Positions 49,360-59,769 are shown, counted from the first letter of the stretch. The stretch: DNA of 64,000 bases from Arthrobacter sp. SLBN-100 (GCF_006715305.1 NZ_VFMY01000001.1:3782001-3846000), one strand, 5' to 3'. Program-made: numbers and translations. The notes: generated by a model from the letters alone, not told the origin.

Positions 49360-49875
49360 ATGAACAGCCTCTTCAGCCACGGTACCGAGCCTTTTGGCAG
49401 CGACGATCAATCGCCCGCCGGCCTCCTTGAACCGGTGGTCAACACAGTCATCGTGCCCGGGAGCGTGGCCCACGCCTTCGCCGGGTTTACCGACCATACG
49501 CACCTCTGGTGGCCCTTGGAATCATTTGGCACCTACGGCGCCGGTTCCTATGTTGAGTTCGAGGAGAACCTCATCCTGGAGACGGCGGACGACGGCCGGA
49601 CCAGTATCTGGGGAACTCTTGATGACTGGCAGCCGCCCTTGTCCTTCCACGCAACGTGGCACCCGGGCTCCACTGCGCTCTGGTCCACAGAACTGCTGGT
49701 GGCCTTCCGCGCGGTAGGCGAGGGCACGGAGGTGCGTGTATTCCACGAAGGCTGGGAAGGAGCCGAGGACCCCCGTGCGGAGCGCGAACGGTACGTGGAG
49801 GCGTGGCCGGACATTCTTGCCCGGTATGCCCGCTTTATGGGCTCCGCGGACGTGAGCGGGCGTCAGGGCCGCTGA
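49360..49875 (+). CDS. SRPBCC (AHSA1-like) domain protein
   Basis: The 171-residue product has the START/Bet v1-like pattern of AHSA1-type proteins: an early strand with VNTVIVPGSVAHAFAGFTD, the W-W-P-L-E segment, a FEENLILETADDG strand, WQPPLSFHATWHPG, and the long C-terminal helix (YVEAWPDILARYARFM). Such folds bind hydrophobic ligands; the ligand is unknown. The ATG at 49360 lies only eight bases after a TAGAGT that could be a -10 element, so the mRNA may be leaderless. An in-frame start at 49351 is less likely. Confidence 0.75.
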   Translation: MNSLFSHGTEPFGSDDQSPAGLLEPVVNTVIVPGSVAHAFAGFTDHTHLWWPLESFGTYGAGSYVEFEENLILETADDGRTSIWGTLDDWQPPLSFHATWHPGSTALWSTELLVAFRAVGEGTEVRVFHEGWEGAEDPRAERERYVEAWPDILARYARFMGSADVSGRQGR

Positions 49876-49935
49876 CGGTCGCCGTCGGCCGGGGGTCAAG
49901 ACTGCGTCCGAGCTTGGTTGAGCTGCCGGTTTAAA

Positions 49936-49947
49936 GGAAACGCTTCC
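49936..49947. promoter_or_regulatory. LacI-family-like operator
   Basis: GGAAACGCTTCC is a near-palindrome with a central CG, like operators of LacI/GalR regulators. It lies about 130 bases upstream of the GlcD-like gene. No such regulator gene is in the window. Confidence 0.35.
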
Positions 49948-50075
49948 ACTATTGCTTCAACACCCATTCGCGCCTGAATTTGTGTTTCTGCTGGTCAATA
50001 CTGGAGGCGCCTGTGAATGTTCCGGGCGCCCGCCCCTAGACTGATGGAAAACGTGCGAGGGCGGATGGAGGCTTT

Positions 50076-51449
50076 GTGGGAAGCGTGGCAGTTGAGGAGC
50101 TGGAGACTATCCTGGCGGCTGGCCAGGTGGATCGGGAAGAGACAACGCTTCGCCGGTATGCAGTGGACCAGGCACCCGTCCTCGATTACCAACTCCCCTT
50201 GGCGGTGGTTTTCCCGGAGTCGGTGGAAGACGTTCAGGCAGTGGTGCGCACTTGCGCCGCCGGCAAGGTGACGATTGTGCCACGCGGAGCGGGAACGGGA
50301 GTGTCCGGCGGGGCCCACGCCACCAAAGACTGCATCATCGTGTCCCTCGAGCGGATGGACCGGATTCTGGCACTGAGCCCGGATGATGAAACAGCAGTGG
50401 TGGAGCCGGGTGTCATCAACGCCGTGCTCAATGAGGCTGCAGCGGCACATGGACTGATGTATGCGCCGGACCCCGCCAGCTTCCGCAGCTCCACCATCGG
50501 CGGAAACGTAGCAACGAACGCTGGCGGGCTGCGGTGTGCCAAGTACGGCGTCACCCGGGACTCGGTCCTTGCGCTGGACGTTGTCCTGGCGGACGGCTCG
50601 CTCCTGCACACCGGCCACCAGACGTTCAAGGGCGTGGCCGGTTACGACCTGACCGGGCTTTTTGTTGGATCGGAAGGAACCCTGGGCATCGTGGTGGGGG
50701 TGACGGTGCGCCTCAAATACCTCCCGCGGGAAGTGCACACCATCGCCGCCTTCTACCCGGACTTCCGCGAGGCCGCGGCCGGCGTGCTGGCCGTGGGCAG
50801 GGCACGGGTCCAGCCCGCCATCATGGAACTGCTCGACGGCGGAACGCTGGCCCAGCTGGACGACATCCACGGCTCGGACCTCACTGCCCGCGGCAGCTCC
50901 CTGCTGCTGATCCAGACCGACGGCTTCGGCGCCGCCGCCGAGGCCCGGATGGTCCGGGATGTCCTGGCGGCCGGCGGAGCCACCGTCACCACTGAGGCCA
51001 ACGCCGAAGCGGAACGGCTCGTCGAGCTAAGGCGCCACAGCCGGGGCGTGGAAGTGGACGACGAGTACCGGGTGGGGGAGGATGTCGCCGTTCCCCGCTC
51101 GCGCCTGGTGGACTACGTAGCCGCCCTGGAGGCCATGGCCGTGAAGCACAACGTGCACCTCAAAGTGGTGGCGCATGCGGGCGACGGCAACCTGCACCCC
51201 ACCTTCTGGATCGACCGCAAAGGCAACGCGGTGGACGGCGAGGCGCTGGAGCGGCTCCATCACGTGCTTGATGAGTCCATTACGGCCGCCCTGGCCATGG
51301 GTGGCACCATCACGGGGGAACACGGCGTGGGGCAGTACAAACTGCGGTGGCTGGGCCAGGAACAGCCGGAGCCGCTGCGGGATCTCCAGCGCCGGATCAA
51401 GGAACTGTTCGATCCGGCAGGCATCCTGAACCCCGGAAAGGCGATCTAG
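50076..51449 (+). CDS. FAD-binding oxidase, GlcD / D-lactate dehydrogenase type
   Basis: The 457-residue flavoprotein starts at GTG 50076. The PCMH-type FAD domain is visible: VTIVPRGAGTGVSGGAHATK with the pyrophosphate loop, SSTIGGNVATNAGGLRCAKY, and LFVGSEGTLGIVVGVTVRLK. The C-terminal domain has the metal/substrate motif HAGDGNLHP and ends TGEHGVGQYKLRWL with the active-site His. Members oxidise D-2-hydroxy acids such as glycolate or D-lactate. No glcE or glcF subunit is adjacent, so a single-subunit D-2-hydroxyacid dehydrogenase is equally possible. The gene is convergent with a DUF4032 gene. Confidence 0.85.
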   Translation: MGSVAVEELETILAAGQVDREETTLRRYAVDQAPVLDYQLPLAVVFPESVEDVQAVVRTCAAGKVTIVPRGAGTGVSGGAHATKDCIIVSLERMDRILALSPDDETAVVEPGVINAVLNEAAAAHGLMYAPDPASFRSSTIGGNVATNAGGLRCAKYGVTRDSVLALDVVLADGSLLHTGHQTFKGVAGYDLTGLFVGSEGTLGIVVGVTVRLKYLPREVHTIAAFYPDFREAAAGVLAVGRARVQPAIMELLDGGTLAQLDDIHGSDLTARGSSLLLIQTDGFGAAAEARMVRDVLAAGGATVTTEANAEAERLVELRRHSRGVEVDDEYRVGEDVAVPRSRLVDYVAALEAMAVKHNVHLKVVAHAGDGNLHPTFWIDRKGNAVDGEALERLHHVLDESITAALAMGGTITGEHGVGQYKLRWLGQEQPEPLRDLQRRIKELFDPAGILNPGKAI

Positions 51450-51452
51450 CGG

Positions 51453-52871
51453 TTAGTCGTCCAGGTCCGGGTATTCATCGATGGACTCGTCGGCGCCGTA
51501 CCGGGACTCTTCCGTCTCCACCTCGAGGATCTTCAGCAGCCCGGTGGGCGGGTCCAGCATGATGGCCGCCTCATCCCGGCGGTGCCGCAGGATGGAGTCG
51601 ATATAGGACTGCACGGCTTCGGCGAGGGGGATGTGCCGCTCCTGCTTCTCGGACATGTACCAGCGGTGCTCCAGGACCTCGTGCACCACTTCCGCGGGCT
51701 CCAGCTTGCCGGACAGGTCGCGCGGAATGGACCTGACAATAGGTTCGAAGACTTGGCTGACCCACAGGTGGGCACTGTATTCCTCGTCCATGTCCGGGTT
51801 GTTGTCCGCCCGGAAGGAGTCCATATCGTTGAGCAGGCGGCGCGCCTGGTTCTCCTGGGCGTCCAGGCCGGTCAGCCGCAGCAGGCGCCGCATGTGGTGC
51901 CCGGCGTCCACCACCTTGGGCTGGAGCTGGATGGTGGCCCCGTTCTGGGTGGTCTTGATGGCATACTCCTCGACGTCGAAGCCGAGTTCGTTGAGCCGCC
52001 GGATACGGGCCCCCACCCGCCAGCGTTCGCCGAGTTCGAAGGACTCCTTCTCCGTCAATTCTGTCCAGAGGCGCCGGTAGCTCTCCATGATGAGTTCGCT
52101 GGTGGCCACGGGATCCACCTTTTCCTCGATCAGCCCGCCGTCCAGCAGGTCCATCAGCTCGCCGGCGATGTTCACGCGTGCAATTTCCAGGTCGTACTCG
52201 CGCTGGCCGGTGGAAAGGTCCGGATACAGCTCGCCGGTTTCGGCGTCCACGAGATAGGCGGCAAAGGCGCCGGCGTCACGGCGGAACAGGGTGTTGGACA
52301 AGGATACGTCGCCCCAGTAGAAGCCGATCAGGTGCAGCCGCACCAGCAGCAGCGCCTGCGCGTCGATGAGCCTGGTGAGCGTGTCCTTGCGGAGCATCTG
52401 GGAGAAAAGGGCCCGGTACGGCATGGAGAACTTCAAGTGCCGGGTGACCAGCACGGGGTTTAGCGGCTTTCCGTCCAAGGTGGTGCGGCCGGTGATGACC
52501 GCAACCGGCTCCACGCACGGAACGTCCAGCCGGGCCAGTTTGCGGAGCATGTGGTATTCATGCCGGGCGACGTGCTCTGAGGTTTCCTTGATGGCGATCA
52601 CTGACCCGCCCAGGTGGGCGAAGCGCACGATGTGCCGGGAGATGCCGCGGGGGAGGGCGGCCAGGTTCTCTGCCGGCCAGTCCTCCAGAGCGATGTGCCA
52701 GGGCAGGTCAAGCAGCTCGGGGTCGGCCGCTGCTGCCGTGATGTTCAGGGAGCTCGCGACCGAAGCGAGCTTGCCGTCGTCGGCGCTTGCGGCCACAAAC
52801 CGCGGCAGTTTGCCCACCTGCGCATAGTCGGTGGGTTCATCGTGCCACTGGGCGCTGTATTCCTCGGTCAT
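51453..52871 (-). CDS. DUF4032 protein with lipopolysaccharide-kinase-like fold
   Basis: The 472-residue product starts at ATG 52871. Its first 270 residues look like a small-molecule kinase (Kdo/RIO-like): SVIAIKETSEHVARHEYHML supplies the Lys and Glu, VLVTRHLKFSMPYR the hinge, HLIGFYWGDVSLSNTLF the catalytic loop (Asp, Asn), and YLVDAETGELYP the metal-binding Asp. The C-terminal half is the DUF4032 domain (WRVGARIRRLNELGFDVEEY and on). The substrate is unknown. It stands alone, convergent with the FAD oxidase, with only three bases between the two stops. Confidence 0.8.
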   Translation of the reverse strand: MTEEYSAQWHDEPTDYAQVGKLPRFVAASADDGKLASVASSLNITAAAADPELLDLPWHIALEDWPAENLAALPRGISRHIVRFAHLGGSVIAIKETSEHVARHEYHMLRKLARLDVPCVEPVAVITGRTTLDGKPLNPVLVTRHLKFSMPYRALFSQMLRKDTLTRLIDAQALLLVRLHLIGFYWGDVSLSNTLFRRDAGAFAAYLVDAETGELYPDLSTGQREYDLEIARVNIAGELMDLLDGGLIEEKVDPVATSELIMESYRRLWTELTEKESFELGERWRVGARIRRLNELGFDVEEYAIKTTQNGATIQLQPKVVDAGHHMRRLLRLTGLDAQENQARRLLNDMDSFRADNNPDMDEEYSAHLWVSQVFEPIVRSIPRDLSGKLEPAEVVHEVLEHRWYMSEKQERHIPLAEAVQSYIDSILRHRRDEAAIMLDPPTGLLKILEVETEESRYGADESIDEYPDLDD

Positions 52872-52930
52872 ACGTCAATTCTTCCGTAGATAGGCGCGGC
52901 CAGCTAATTCTTCTGCGGGCACGGTTAAAG

Positions 52931-52968
52931 GCCGACGGCGGCCGTCCAGTAAGGAGGCCGCCGTCGGT
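52931..52968 (-). terminator. Terminator downstream of ugpC
   Basis: CCGACGGCGGCC ... GGCCGCCGTCGG, a perfect 12-base stem with a 12-base loop, 24 bases past the ABC ATPase stop. It lies between two minus-strand genes. Confidence 0.8.
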
Positions 52969-52991
52969 ATTGCTTATGGCTGGGTCCGAAA

Positions 52992-54074
<1,083 letters not shown>

Positions 54075-54291
54075 AGTTATCAATCCCTTCACCGGCAGGT
54101 ACGTGCCGGACGATCCGTTGTGAATGGTTCATGTTTGTTCAGTTTTGTGCTGCAGGTGCTCCCCGGCTAAGGCCAGAGAACACCGAGTGACGCCGCACGG
54201 TACTTGTGCGCCACATCACAAGGAAGAGTATGTCAGATACTGTTCGGATTGGTGCAAATGTTACGAACGTCACAAGTGAGGTCCGTAACTG

Positions 54292-55122
54292 TCACCCCTG
54301 AGAATCTTCCTCTGCGACAGCCAGGCTCCGTTCCTGGAGGAGCACTTCGAGCATCTCCGCCACATGGACAGGAGCCTCCACCCGGTACTGCGCCTGGGTG
54401 AAATCAAGGCCCACCTTGATGCCCACGTCTCCGGGCTCCAGCCGAGCCAGTGCATCCTCGTCCGTGGTGTCATCGCCGGCGAACAGGACGGCGCTGGCAC
54501 CGCTGATCTGCCTCAGGAAGGTGACGCCCTCGCCCTTGGACGCGTTCACCACAGAGGTTTCCAGGACCCGCTTTCCGTCCTTGAGGAAAACACCTTTGCG
54601 GTCCTGCAGCAGCGAGCGGGCGGCGGCCACTGCGTCCTCGGCCACGTCGTCTGCCGCCTGGCGGGTGTGCAGCACCACGCCGGCCGGCTTGTCCTCCAGC
54701 AGTGTGCCCGGTGCCTCCGCAACAATGTCGGCGAGGATGCTGCGCACCTCGGCGAGGAGTGCTTTCTGCTCATCGTCCAGCGTCAGCCCCGCTGACCCGG
54801 GGCCCAGCCACGCTTCTGCGCCATGGCTGCCGATCAGCAGCGTGTCCACCGGCGGCGAGGCGACCTGGCGCAGGCTGGCGAGGGCGCGTCCGGAGATGAG
54901 TGCCGTCGTCGTGCGCGGCAGCACGGCGAGCCCGGCCAGGGCAGTTGCCGCCCGGGGCAGGGGGCGGGCGTCGTCCGCATGCCCCACGATGGGCGCCATG
55001 GTTCCGTCAAAGTCCATGGCCACCAGCAGGTGGTCCGTCCGCGCGATGGTCCGGATGGCTTCGCGGAGCTCCGGCGTCAGCGCCAGCTTGCCGTTGCCGG
55101 TCCGGCTCTCAGGTGTCATCAC
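54292..55122 (-). CDS. otsB: Trehalose-6-phosphate phosphatase
   Basis: OtsB dephosphorylates trehalose-6-phosphate to trehalose. The 276-residue HAD protein has the nucleophile motif MDFDGTMAPIV near residue 36, TALISGRAL for motif II, the Lys in VVNASKGEGV, and FAGDDTTDEDAL for motif IV. The start is GTG 55122 (or ATG 55119), overlapping the end of otsA by 11-14 bases, so the two are translationally coupled. The gap of 217 bases to the ABC ATPase gene holds no other gene. Confidence 0.93.
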   Translation of the reverse strand: MMTPESRTGNGKLALTPELREAIRTIARTDHLLVAMDFDGTMAPIVGHADDARPLPRAATALAGLAVLPRTTTALISGRALASLRQVASPPVDTLLIGSHGAEAWLGPGSAGLTLDDEQKALLAEVRSILADIVAEAPGTLLEDKPAGVVLHTRQAADDVAEDAVAAARSLLQDRKGVFLKDGKRVLETSVVNASKGEGVTFLRQISGASAVLFAGDDTTDEDALARLEPGDVGIKVGLDFTQAQYRVEAPVHVAEMLEVLLQERSLAVAEEDSQG

Positions 55123-56611
55123 GGACCACTTTCTCCTTCAACGCCTGGAGGAAGTCGGCGGACCAGTGGTCCACGTCATGCTCCAGGATCTGCTTCCGCA
55201 TGGCCCGCATCCGCCGCGACGCATCCCGGGGGGACAACTCGACGGCGCGCATGATCGTATTCTTCAGGCCGTCGATATCGTGCGGGTTTATTAGCAGGGC
55301 CTGCTTGAGCTGGTCGGCCGCACCCGCGAACTCGCTGAGCACCAGCGCACCGTCGTTGTTGGTGCGCGCCGTGACATATTCCTTGGCCACCAGGTTCATG
55401 CCGTCGCGCAGTGCCGTGACGAGCATGACGTCGGCGGCCAGGTACAGGGCCACCATTTCCTCCACTGGATAGCTGTGGTGCAGGTAGCGGACGGCGGTGT
55501 TCTCCAAGGTGTCGTAGGTGCCGTTGATGTGGCCAACGGTGCCCTCCACCTCTTCGCGCAGGAGCCGGTATTGCTCAACGCGCTCCCGGCTGGGGCTGGC
55601 TACCTGGATCAGGGTGGCGTCGCCGACGGACAGCTTGCCGTCGGCCAGGAGCTCCTCGAACGCCTTCAGCCGGTGCCGGATGCCCTTGGTGTAGTCCAGG
55701 CGGTCCACGCCCAGCAGGATGGTTTTGGGATTTCCGAGGTCCTGGCGGATCTGCCGTGCCCGCTCAATGATTTCCGGCTTGGCAGCCAGCTCGCTGATGT
55801 GCTGTACGTCGATGGAAATGGGGAACGCCTGGGCCCTGGCGATGTGGGTGATTTCCCCGTCCTGGCCCTTGACGTGCACCTGCTGCTGCTTGACACTGGC
55901 GCCCAGGAAGCGGCGGGCCGAGCGCATGAAGTTGCCGGCGTCGCTGGGCCGCTGGAAACCCACCAGGTCAGCGCCGAGGAGGCCGTCGATGATGGCCTGG
56001 CGCCAGGGCAGCTGCGCGAAGATCTCGGGCGGGGGAAAGGGGATGTGGTTAAAGAAACCGATCTTGAGGTCCGGCCGCGCTTCCCGGAGCATCCGCGGCA
56101 CCAGTTGCAGCTGGTAGTCCTGGATCCATACTGTGGCGCCGTCGTCGGCATGGCGCACCACCGCGTCCGCGAACCTTTTGTTCACCATGCGGTAGGTGTC
56201 CCACCAGGTGCGGTGGAATTCCGGCGGGGCGATCACGTCATGGTAGAGCGGCCACAGTGTGGCGTTGGAGAAGCCTTCGTAGTAAAGCTCGACATCGTCC
56301 GCGCTGAGCTGGACGGGCACCAGGTCCATGCCGCCGTGGCTGAATGGTTCCACGGTCTCATCGGGCGCGCCGTGCCAGCCCACCCAGGCGCCGTCGGTCT
56401 TGGTCATCATGGGTGCCAGCGCCGTCACCAGTCCGCCGGGCGAGCGCCGCCATCCGGAGCCATCATCCCCGTTCTCGCCGGGAGCGACGCGGTCCACGGG
56501 CAGTCTGTTCGAGACCACCATGAAGTCGTACTTTGTCTCTGCGCTGTGGCCTGCGCCGGCGGCGCCTGATGCGGCTGCGGCGGCGGGTTTTTCCTGGACG
56601 GGTGTTTGCAT
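55109..56611 (-). CDS. otsA: Trehalose-6-phosphate synthase
   Basis: OtsA joins UDP- or GDP-glucose and glucose-6-phosphate to trehalose-6-phosphate. I chose ATG 56611, with AGGGGG upstream; the longer frame to 56803 covers the divergent promoter region. The 500-residue GT20 protein begins with a low-complexity Ala-rich stretch of about 20 residues, then VVSNRLPVDR, GWHGAPDE, WIQDYQLQLVPRMLRE, FFNHIPFPPPEIF, and GVDRLDYTKGI, the sugar-nucleotide site. The C-terminal part has ALRDGMNLVAKEYVTAR and LSEFAGAA. It is the first gene of the otsA-otsB unit. Confidence 0.94.
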   Translation of the reverse strand: MQTPVQEKPAAAAASGAAGAGHSAETKYDFMVVSNRLPVDRVAPGENGDDGSGWRRSPGGLVTALAPMMTKTDGAWVGWHGAPDETVEPFSHGGMDLVPVQLSADDVELYYEGFSNATLWPLYHDVIAPPEFHRTWWDTYRMVNKRFADAVVRHADDGATVWIQDYQLQLVPRMLREARPDLKIGFFNHIPFPPPEIFAQLPWRQAIIDGLLGADLVGFQRPSDAGNFMRSARRFLGASVKQQQVHVKGQDGEITHIARAQAFPISIDVQHISELAAKPEIIERARQIRQDLGNPKTILLGVDRLDYTKGIRHRLKAFEELLADGKLSVGDATLIQVASPSRERVEQYRLLREEVEGTVGHINGTYDTLENTAVRYLHHSYPVEEMVALYLAADVMLVTALRDGMNLVAKEYVTARTNNDGALVLSEFAGAADQLKQALLINPHDIDGLKNTIMRAVELSPRDASRRMRAMRKQILEHDVDHWSADFLQALKEKVVRDDT

Positions 56612-56730
56612 TGCGGCCCCCTGGGGTTGCTTGTGCCTCTTAGCCAACCCTAACGGGACGGAATCTTCGGTGCTATTCGTCCGTTGGTCAACCCGAAAGA
56701 ATACTTGAACCAGCAAGCTCTCAGATTTGT

Positions 56731-56747
56731 CCCCTAAAATGAGGGGG
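56731..56747. promoter_or_regulatory. Inverted repeat over a possible -10 element
   Basis: CCCCT-aaaatg-AGGGG surrounds TAAAAT in the divergent region between otsA and the DsbA-like gene, about 44 bases upstream of the latter's start. It could be a promoter with an overlapping operator. No regulator is known. Confidence 0.3.
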
Positions 56748-56790
56748 TTGCCACGAACTGGTCCCCGTCGTCGATCGATCCAAGGAACAC

Positions 56791-57678
56791 ATGAGCCCCG
56801 CAAACGAAGTACGTAAGTCCAAGGCTGAACGCACCGCGGACGCCCGCGAGAAAGCGCGGCTGATCCGTGAAGCGCAGCTGAAAAAGGACAAGCGCAACAA
56901 GCTGCTGATTGGATGGGGCATTGTGGCCGCCGTAGTGGCCATCCTGGTGGTGGTGGCGCTGGTGGTGACCACGTCGATGAAGCAGAACACAGAGGTTGCC
57001 GAGCAGGGGCCGACGCCGGCCAACGGCAACGTCCACGGCGGCGTCACGCTGCTGGCCAACACCGATGTTGCCAAGCTTGACCCCGCCACCGTTGACGCAG
57101 CCGCTGTTGGCGAACCCCCGCAGGCTGCGCCGGCGGAAGTGGTGGCTCCGGGCGCCGAGGCCGAAGCGGGCAAACCGGTAAAGGTTGTCCTCTACATCGA
57201 CTTCATCTGCCCGGTCTGCAAGAATTTCGAGGCCCAGTACAACGAACAGCTCACCTCCCTGCGCAACGAGGGCAAGATTACGGTGGAATACCGCGCGCTC
57301 GGGTTCCTCGACAGCCGCTCCACCACAAACTACTCCTCGCGGGCAGCCAACGCGGCCGCATGCGTGGTGAACGAATCGCCCGAGAAGTACGCGGAGTTTG
57401 TGGACGCGCTCTTCGCCAACCAGCCTGCCGAAGGCGGCGCAGGGCTCTCAGACGACAAGCTCAAGAGCATGGCCTCCGACATCGGCGTTGACATCAACAG
57501 CTGCGTGGACGACAAGACCTACCGGCCCTACGTGAAGTTCACTACCAAGGAAGCTGCAGCCATCGGAGTCACCGGGACGCCGAGCGTCTTCGTTGAAGGC
57601 AAGCAGTGGGGCAAGGGCGACAGCGCCCAGACCCCGTTCCCCGATTTCCTCCAGGCGGCAATCGACGCCAAGGCCTAG
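56791..57678 (+). CDS. Membrane-anchored DsbA-like thioredoxin domain protein
   Basis: The 295-residue product has a charged cytoplasmic N-terminus (about 40 residues, KAERTADAREKARLIREAQL), one membrane helix (GIVAAVVAILVVVALVVTT), a low-complexity linker of about 60 residues, and a DsbA-type thioredoxin domain outside the cell. The active site is CPVC in VVLYIDFICPVCKNFEAQY, and the cis-Pro is in GVTGTPSVFV. Such proteins form or isomerise disulfides in exported proteins. The start is ATG 56791, with AAGGAA upstream. Confidence 0.88.
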   Translation: MSPANEVRKSKAERTADAREKARLIREAQLKKDKRNKLLIGWGIVAAVVAILVVVALVVTTSMKQNTEVAEQGPTPANGNVHGGVTLLANTDVAKLDPATVDAAAVGEPPQAAPAEVVAPGAEAEAGKPVKVVLYIDFICPVCKNFEAQYNEQLTSLRNEGKITVEYRALGFLDSRSTTNYSSRAANAAACVVNESPEKYAEFVDALFANQPAEGGAGLSDDKLKSMASDIGVDINSCVDDKTYRPYVKFTTKEAAAIGVTGTPSVFVEGKQWGKGDSAQTPFPDFLQAAIDAKA

Positions 57679-57688
57679 GAGTCTTGTC

Positions 57689-57729
57689 AAGAGCCCGTCT
57701 CCGGATCAATTCCGGCGGCGGGCTCTTTC
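57689..57729 (+). terminator. Terminator after DsbA-like gene
   Basis: GAGCCCG ... CGGGCTCTTT, with an inner CCGGA/TCCGG stem, starts 12 bases after the stop. Confidence 0.75.
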
Positions 57730-57848
57730 CTTTGGCTTCCCGTGGCCGGCGTTCTCCTGGCCTCGGCCAAGGCCGCCATTTTTACCACCGGGAGGACTTG
57801 GGCTAACCTTATCTAGCGCGCCGTTCAGGCGCCCGCCCGCAAGGGCAC

Positions 57849-57922
57849 GCCTCCTTAGCTCAGTTGGCCAGAGCACCGCTCTTGTAAAGCGGGGGTCGTC
57901 GGTTCGAATCCGACAGGGGGCT
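57849..57922 (+). tRNA. tRNA-Thr (anticodon TGT)
   Basis: The 74-base sequence folds as a tRNA: acceptor GCCTCCT/AGGGGGC, D-arm TAGCTCAGTTGGCCAGAG, anticodon stem CCGCT/AGCGG with loop CTTGTAA, T-arm GTCGGTTCGAATCCGAC. The anticodon TGT reads ACA (and ACG by wobble) threonine codons. A T7 run follows at once and may terminate it. Together with the CGT gene at 13177 the window holds two threonine isoacceptors. Confidence 0.95.
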
Positions 57923-57953
57923 CTATTTTTTTGGGGCCGGCCTCGCTGGCCTG

Positions 57954-59375
57954 CTAACTGCCAGACGGTGCGATGTTGTGGTTCAGGCGCAGGAGGTTCT
58001 GGGGGTCGTAGCGGTCCTTAAGGGCCACGAGGCGCTGATACTTGGCCTGCCCGTACGCGCTGCGTGCGGCGTCCGGCGCCTGCACTCCCAGCTCCGCCCC
58101 CAGGAAGTTGACGTATTCGCCCTGCTCCGCGAATGGCTGCATCACTGCGTAGGCCTTGCGGGCGAACGCTGTCAGCCGCTCGTCCTCCGCCGCATCGCGC
58201 CAGAATCCGTAAATGTTGAGCCAGTACCGCGCAGACCGGTTCGGGAACGCCGTGGCGTCTTCCGGAACCCGCCCGAACACCCCCTCCAGATGATGGATAT
58301 CGATGCCTGTTCCCTCCCATGCCAGCTCGGAAGCGAAGCCGAGCACAACATCCACCACCTCCTCGTCCAACCGGGAGAACGAAACGTTCTTCCAGTAGCC
58401 GCGTGAACCCTTGGGGAACACGGCGTCCATAGCACTTTGCCAGTCCGGCCACGCAGTCGGTCCCACCTCCTCGCCATCGGGCGGGGCGGCGGCGCGGAGC
58501 TGGTCCACGAGGTTGAGGCCGGCCTGGTGGTCCTCGGCAACCCAGACGAATCCAATAGCCATCCAGGGCTCGCCGCCCATGCCGAACTCTGGCGGGAATA
58601 CCAGGAACGAGATGATGGAGTTCATTTCGTCCGGCAGATCCCGAGCCCACCTATCGAAGGCGAGAAGGGTGTTGCGCCAGTTGTCCGGGCGGTAGAAGAG
58701 GTTGCCGCCCAGGGGCGCGGCCGGCAGCGGGAGGGCGCGGAAGGTAAAGGAGGACACAACGCCGAAGTTCCCGCCGCCGCCGCGCACTCCCCAGAACAAG
58801 TCCGGGTTCTCCTCCGCGCTCGCGTGCACGTGCTCCCCGGCGGGGGTGACCACATCCACCGCGTCCAGGTTGTCCAGGCTCAACCCTCCGGTCCGGGTCA
58901 GCCAGCCCACGCCGCCGCCCAGGGTGAGTCCTGCCACTCCCGTTCCGCTGATGACCCCCAGGGGCACCGCCAGGCCATGCGCTGCGGTGGCCCGGTCCAC
59001 GTCCCCAAGGGTCGCTCCGGGTTCGACGGCGACAAGCCGGCTTTCGGCGTCGACGCTAACGCCCCGAAGGGCTCCCAGGTCCAGGACCAGGCCGCCGTCG
59101 ACAGTACCGTGGCCGGCGATGTTGTGCCCGCCGCCGCGGACGGCCAGGGCGAGGCCTGTGCGCCGAGCACTGTCCAGGACGACGTCGATGTCCGATACGC
59201 CGCCTGCCCTCGCGATGGCGCGCGGACGCAGATCGACCATGCCGTTCCACACCGCACGGGCTTGCTCATACTGGGGATCCTGCGGCTCGATCAACGATCC
59301 CTGCAGCCGCCCACGCAACTCGTGCAAGGACTGCTGGAGCTCAAGTTCGGGGTGGTGTTCATGAACTGTGGCCAT
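57954..59375 (-). CDS. BBE-type FAD-dependent oxidase (6-hydroxy-D-nicotine oxidase-like)
   Basis: The 473-residue flavoprotein starts at ATG 59375; a longer frame to 59408 lacks a better ribosome site. The FAD domain has LAVRGGGHNIAGHGTVDGG, whose His is the site of covalent FAD attachment in 6-hydroxy-D-nicotine oxidase, then LTLGGGVGWLTRTGGLSLDN and FWGVRGGGGNFGVVSS. The C-terminal berberine-bridge motif YDPQNLLRLNHNIAP is complete. The relation to the Arthrobacter nicotine enzyme is to the family; the real substrate is unknown. It is convergent with tRNA-Thr(TGT). Confidence 0.85.
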   Translation of the reverse strand: MATVHEHHPELELQQSLHELRGRLQGSLIEPQDPQYEQARAVWNGMVDLRPRAIARAGGVSDIDVVLDSARRTGLALAVRGGGHNIAGHGTVDGGLVLDLGALRGVSVDAESRLVAVEPGATLGDVDRATAAHGLAVPLGVISGTGVAGLTLGGGVGWLTRTGGLSLDNLDAVDVVTPAGEHVHASAEENPDLFWGVRGGGGNFGVVSSFTFRALPLPAAPLGGNLFYRPDNWRNTLLAFDRWARDLPDEMNSIISFLVFPPEFGMGGEPWMAIGFVWVAEDHQAGLNLVDQLRAAAPPDGEEVGPTAWPDWQSAMDAVFPKGSRGYWKNVSFSRLDEEVVDVVLGFASELAWEGTGIDIHHLEGVFGRVPEDATAFPNRSARYWLNIYGFWRDAAEDERLTAFARKAYAVMQPFAEQGEYVNFLGAELGVQAPDAARSAYGQAKYQRLVALKDRYDPQNLLRLNHNIAPSGS

Positions 59376-59565
59376 CGCTGATACTTCCAGATCAAAGGGC
59401 GGAAACAATCCACCGGGAATACCGATGCCTGATCTTAGGAGTGGCCCCTGGAGAGGTCAACAACTTCTTTTTCCAGCAACCGATCCGGGTATTACCCCGG
59501 CTGGATTAATATGGCTGAGACCAGGACGAAACGCGCCCACAACAATGGCTGCGTAGCGTCGCGGC

Positions 59566-59769
59566 ATGACAACGCAATTTCCCTCCCGTGTCCGGGCCTG
59601 GTTGGCGGATGCCTTCTACTATGAGACTCCCGGGCAGGCGGCCGATGCGATGGCCGATGCCACCCGCTGGGGGTGGCTGCCGGCCCTCAGCGGAGTGGCG
59701 GCAGGGGCGGAAGAAGCCCGTGGAAGGCACTCGGAAACCGCGTCACAACCGACCGGCTTGTCTGCTTGA
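59566..59769 (+). CDS. Hypothetical small protein (67 aa)
   Basis: A frame from ATG 59566 with no strong ribosome site. The product (MTTQFPSRVRAWLADAFYYE at the start) is Ala-rich and soluble, with no recognised domain. Third-position GC content fits a coding frame, but the length is short and the evidence modest. Confidence 0.35.
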   Translation: MTTQFPSRVRAWLADAFYYETPGQAADAMADATRWGWLPALSGVAAGAEEARGRHSETASQPTGLSA

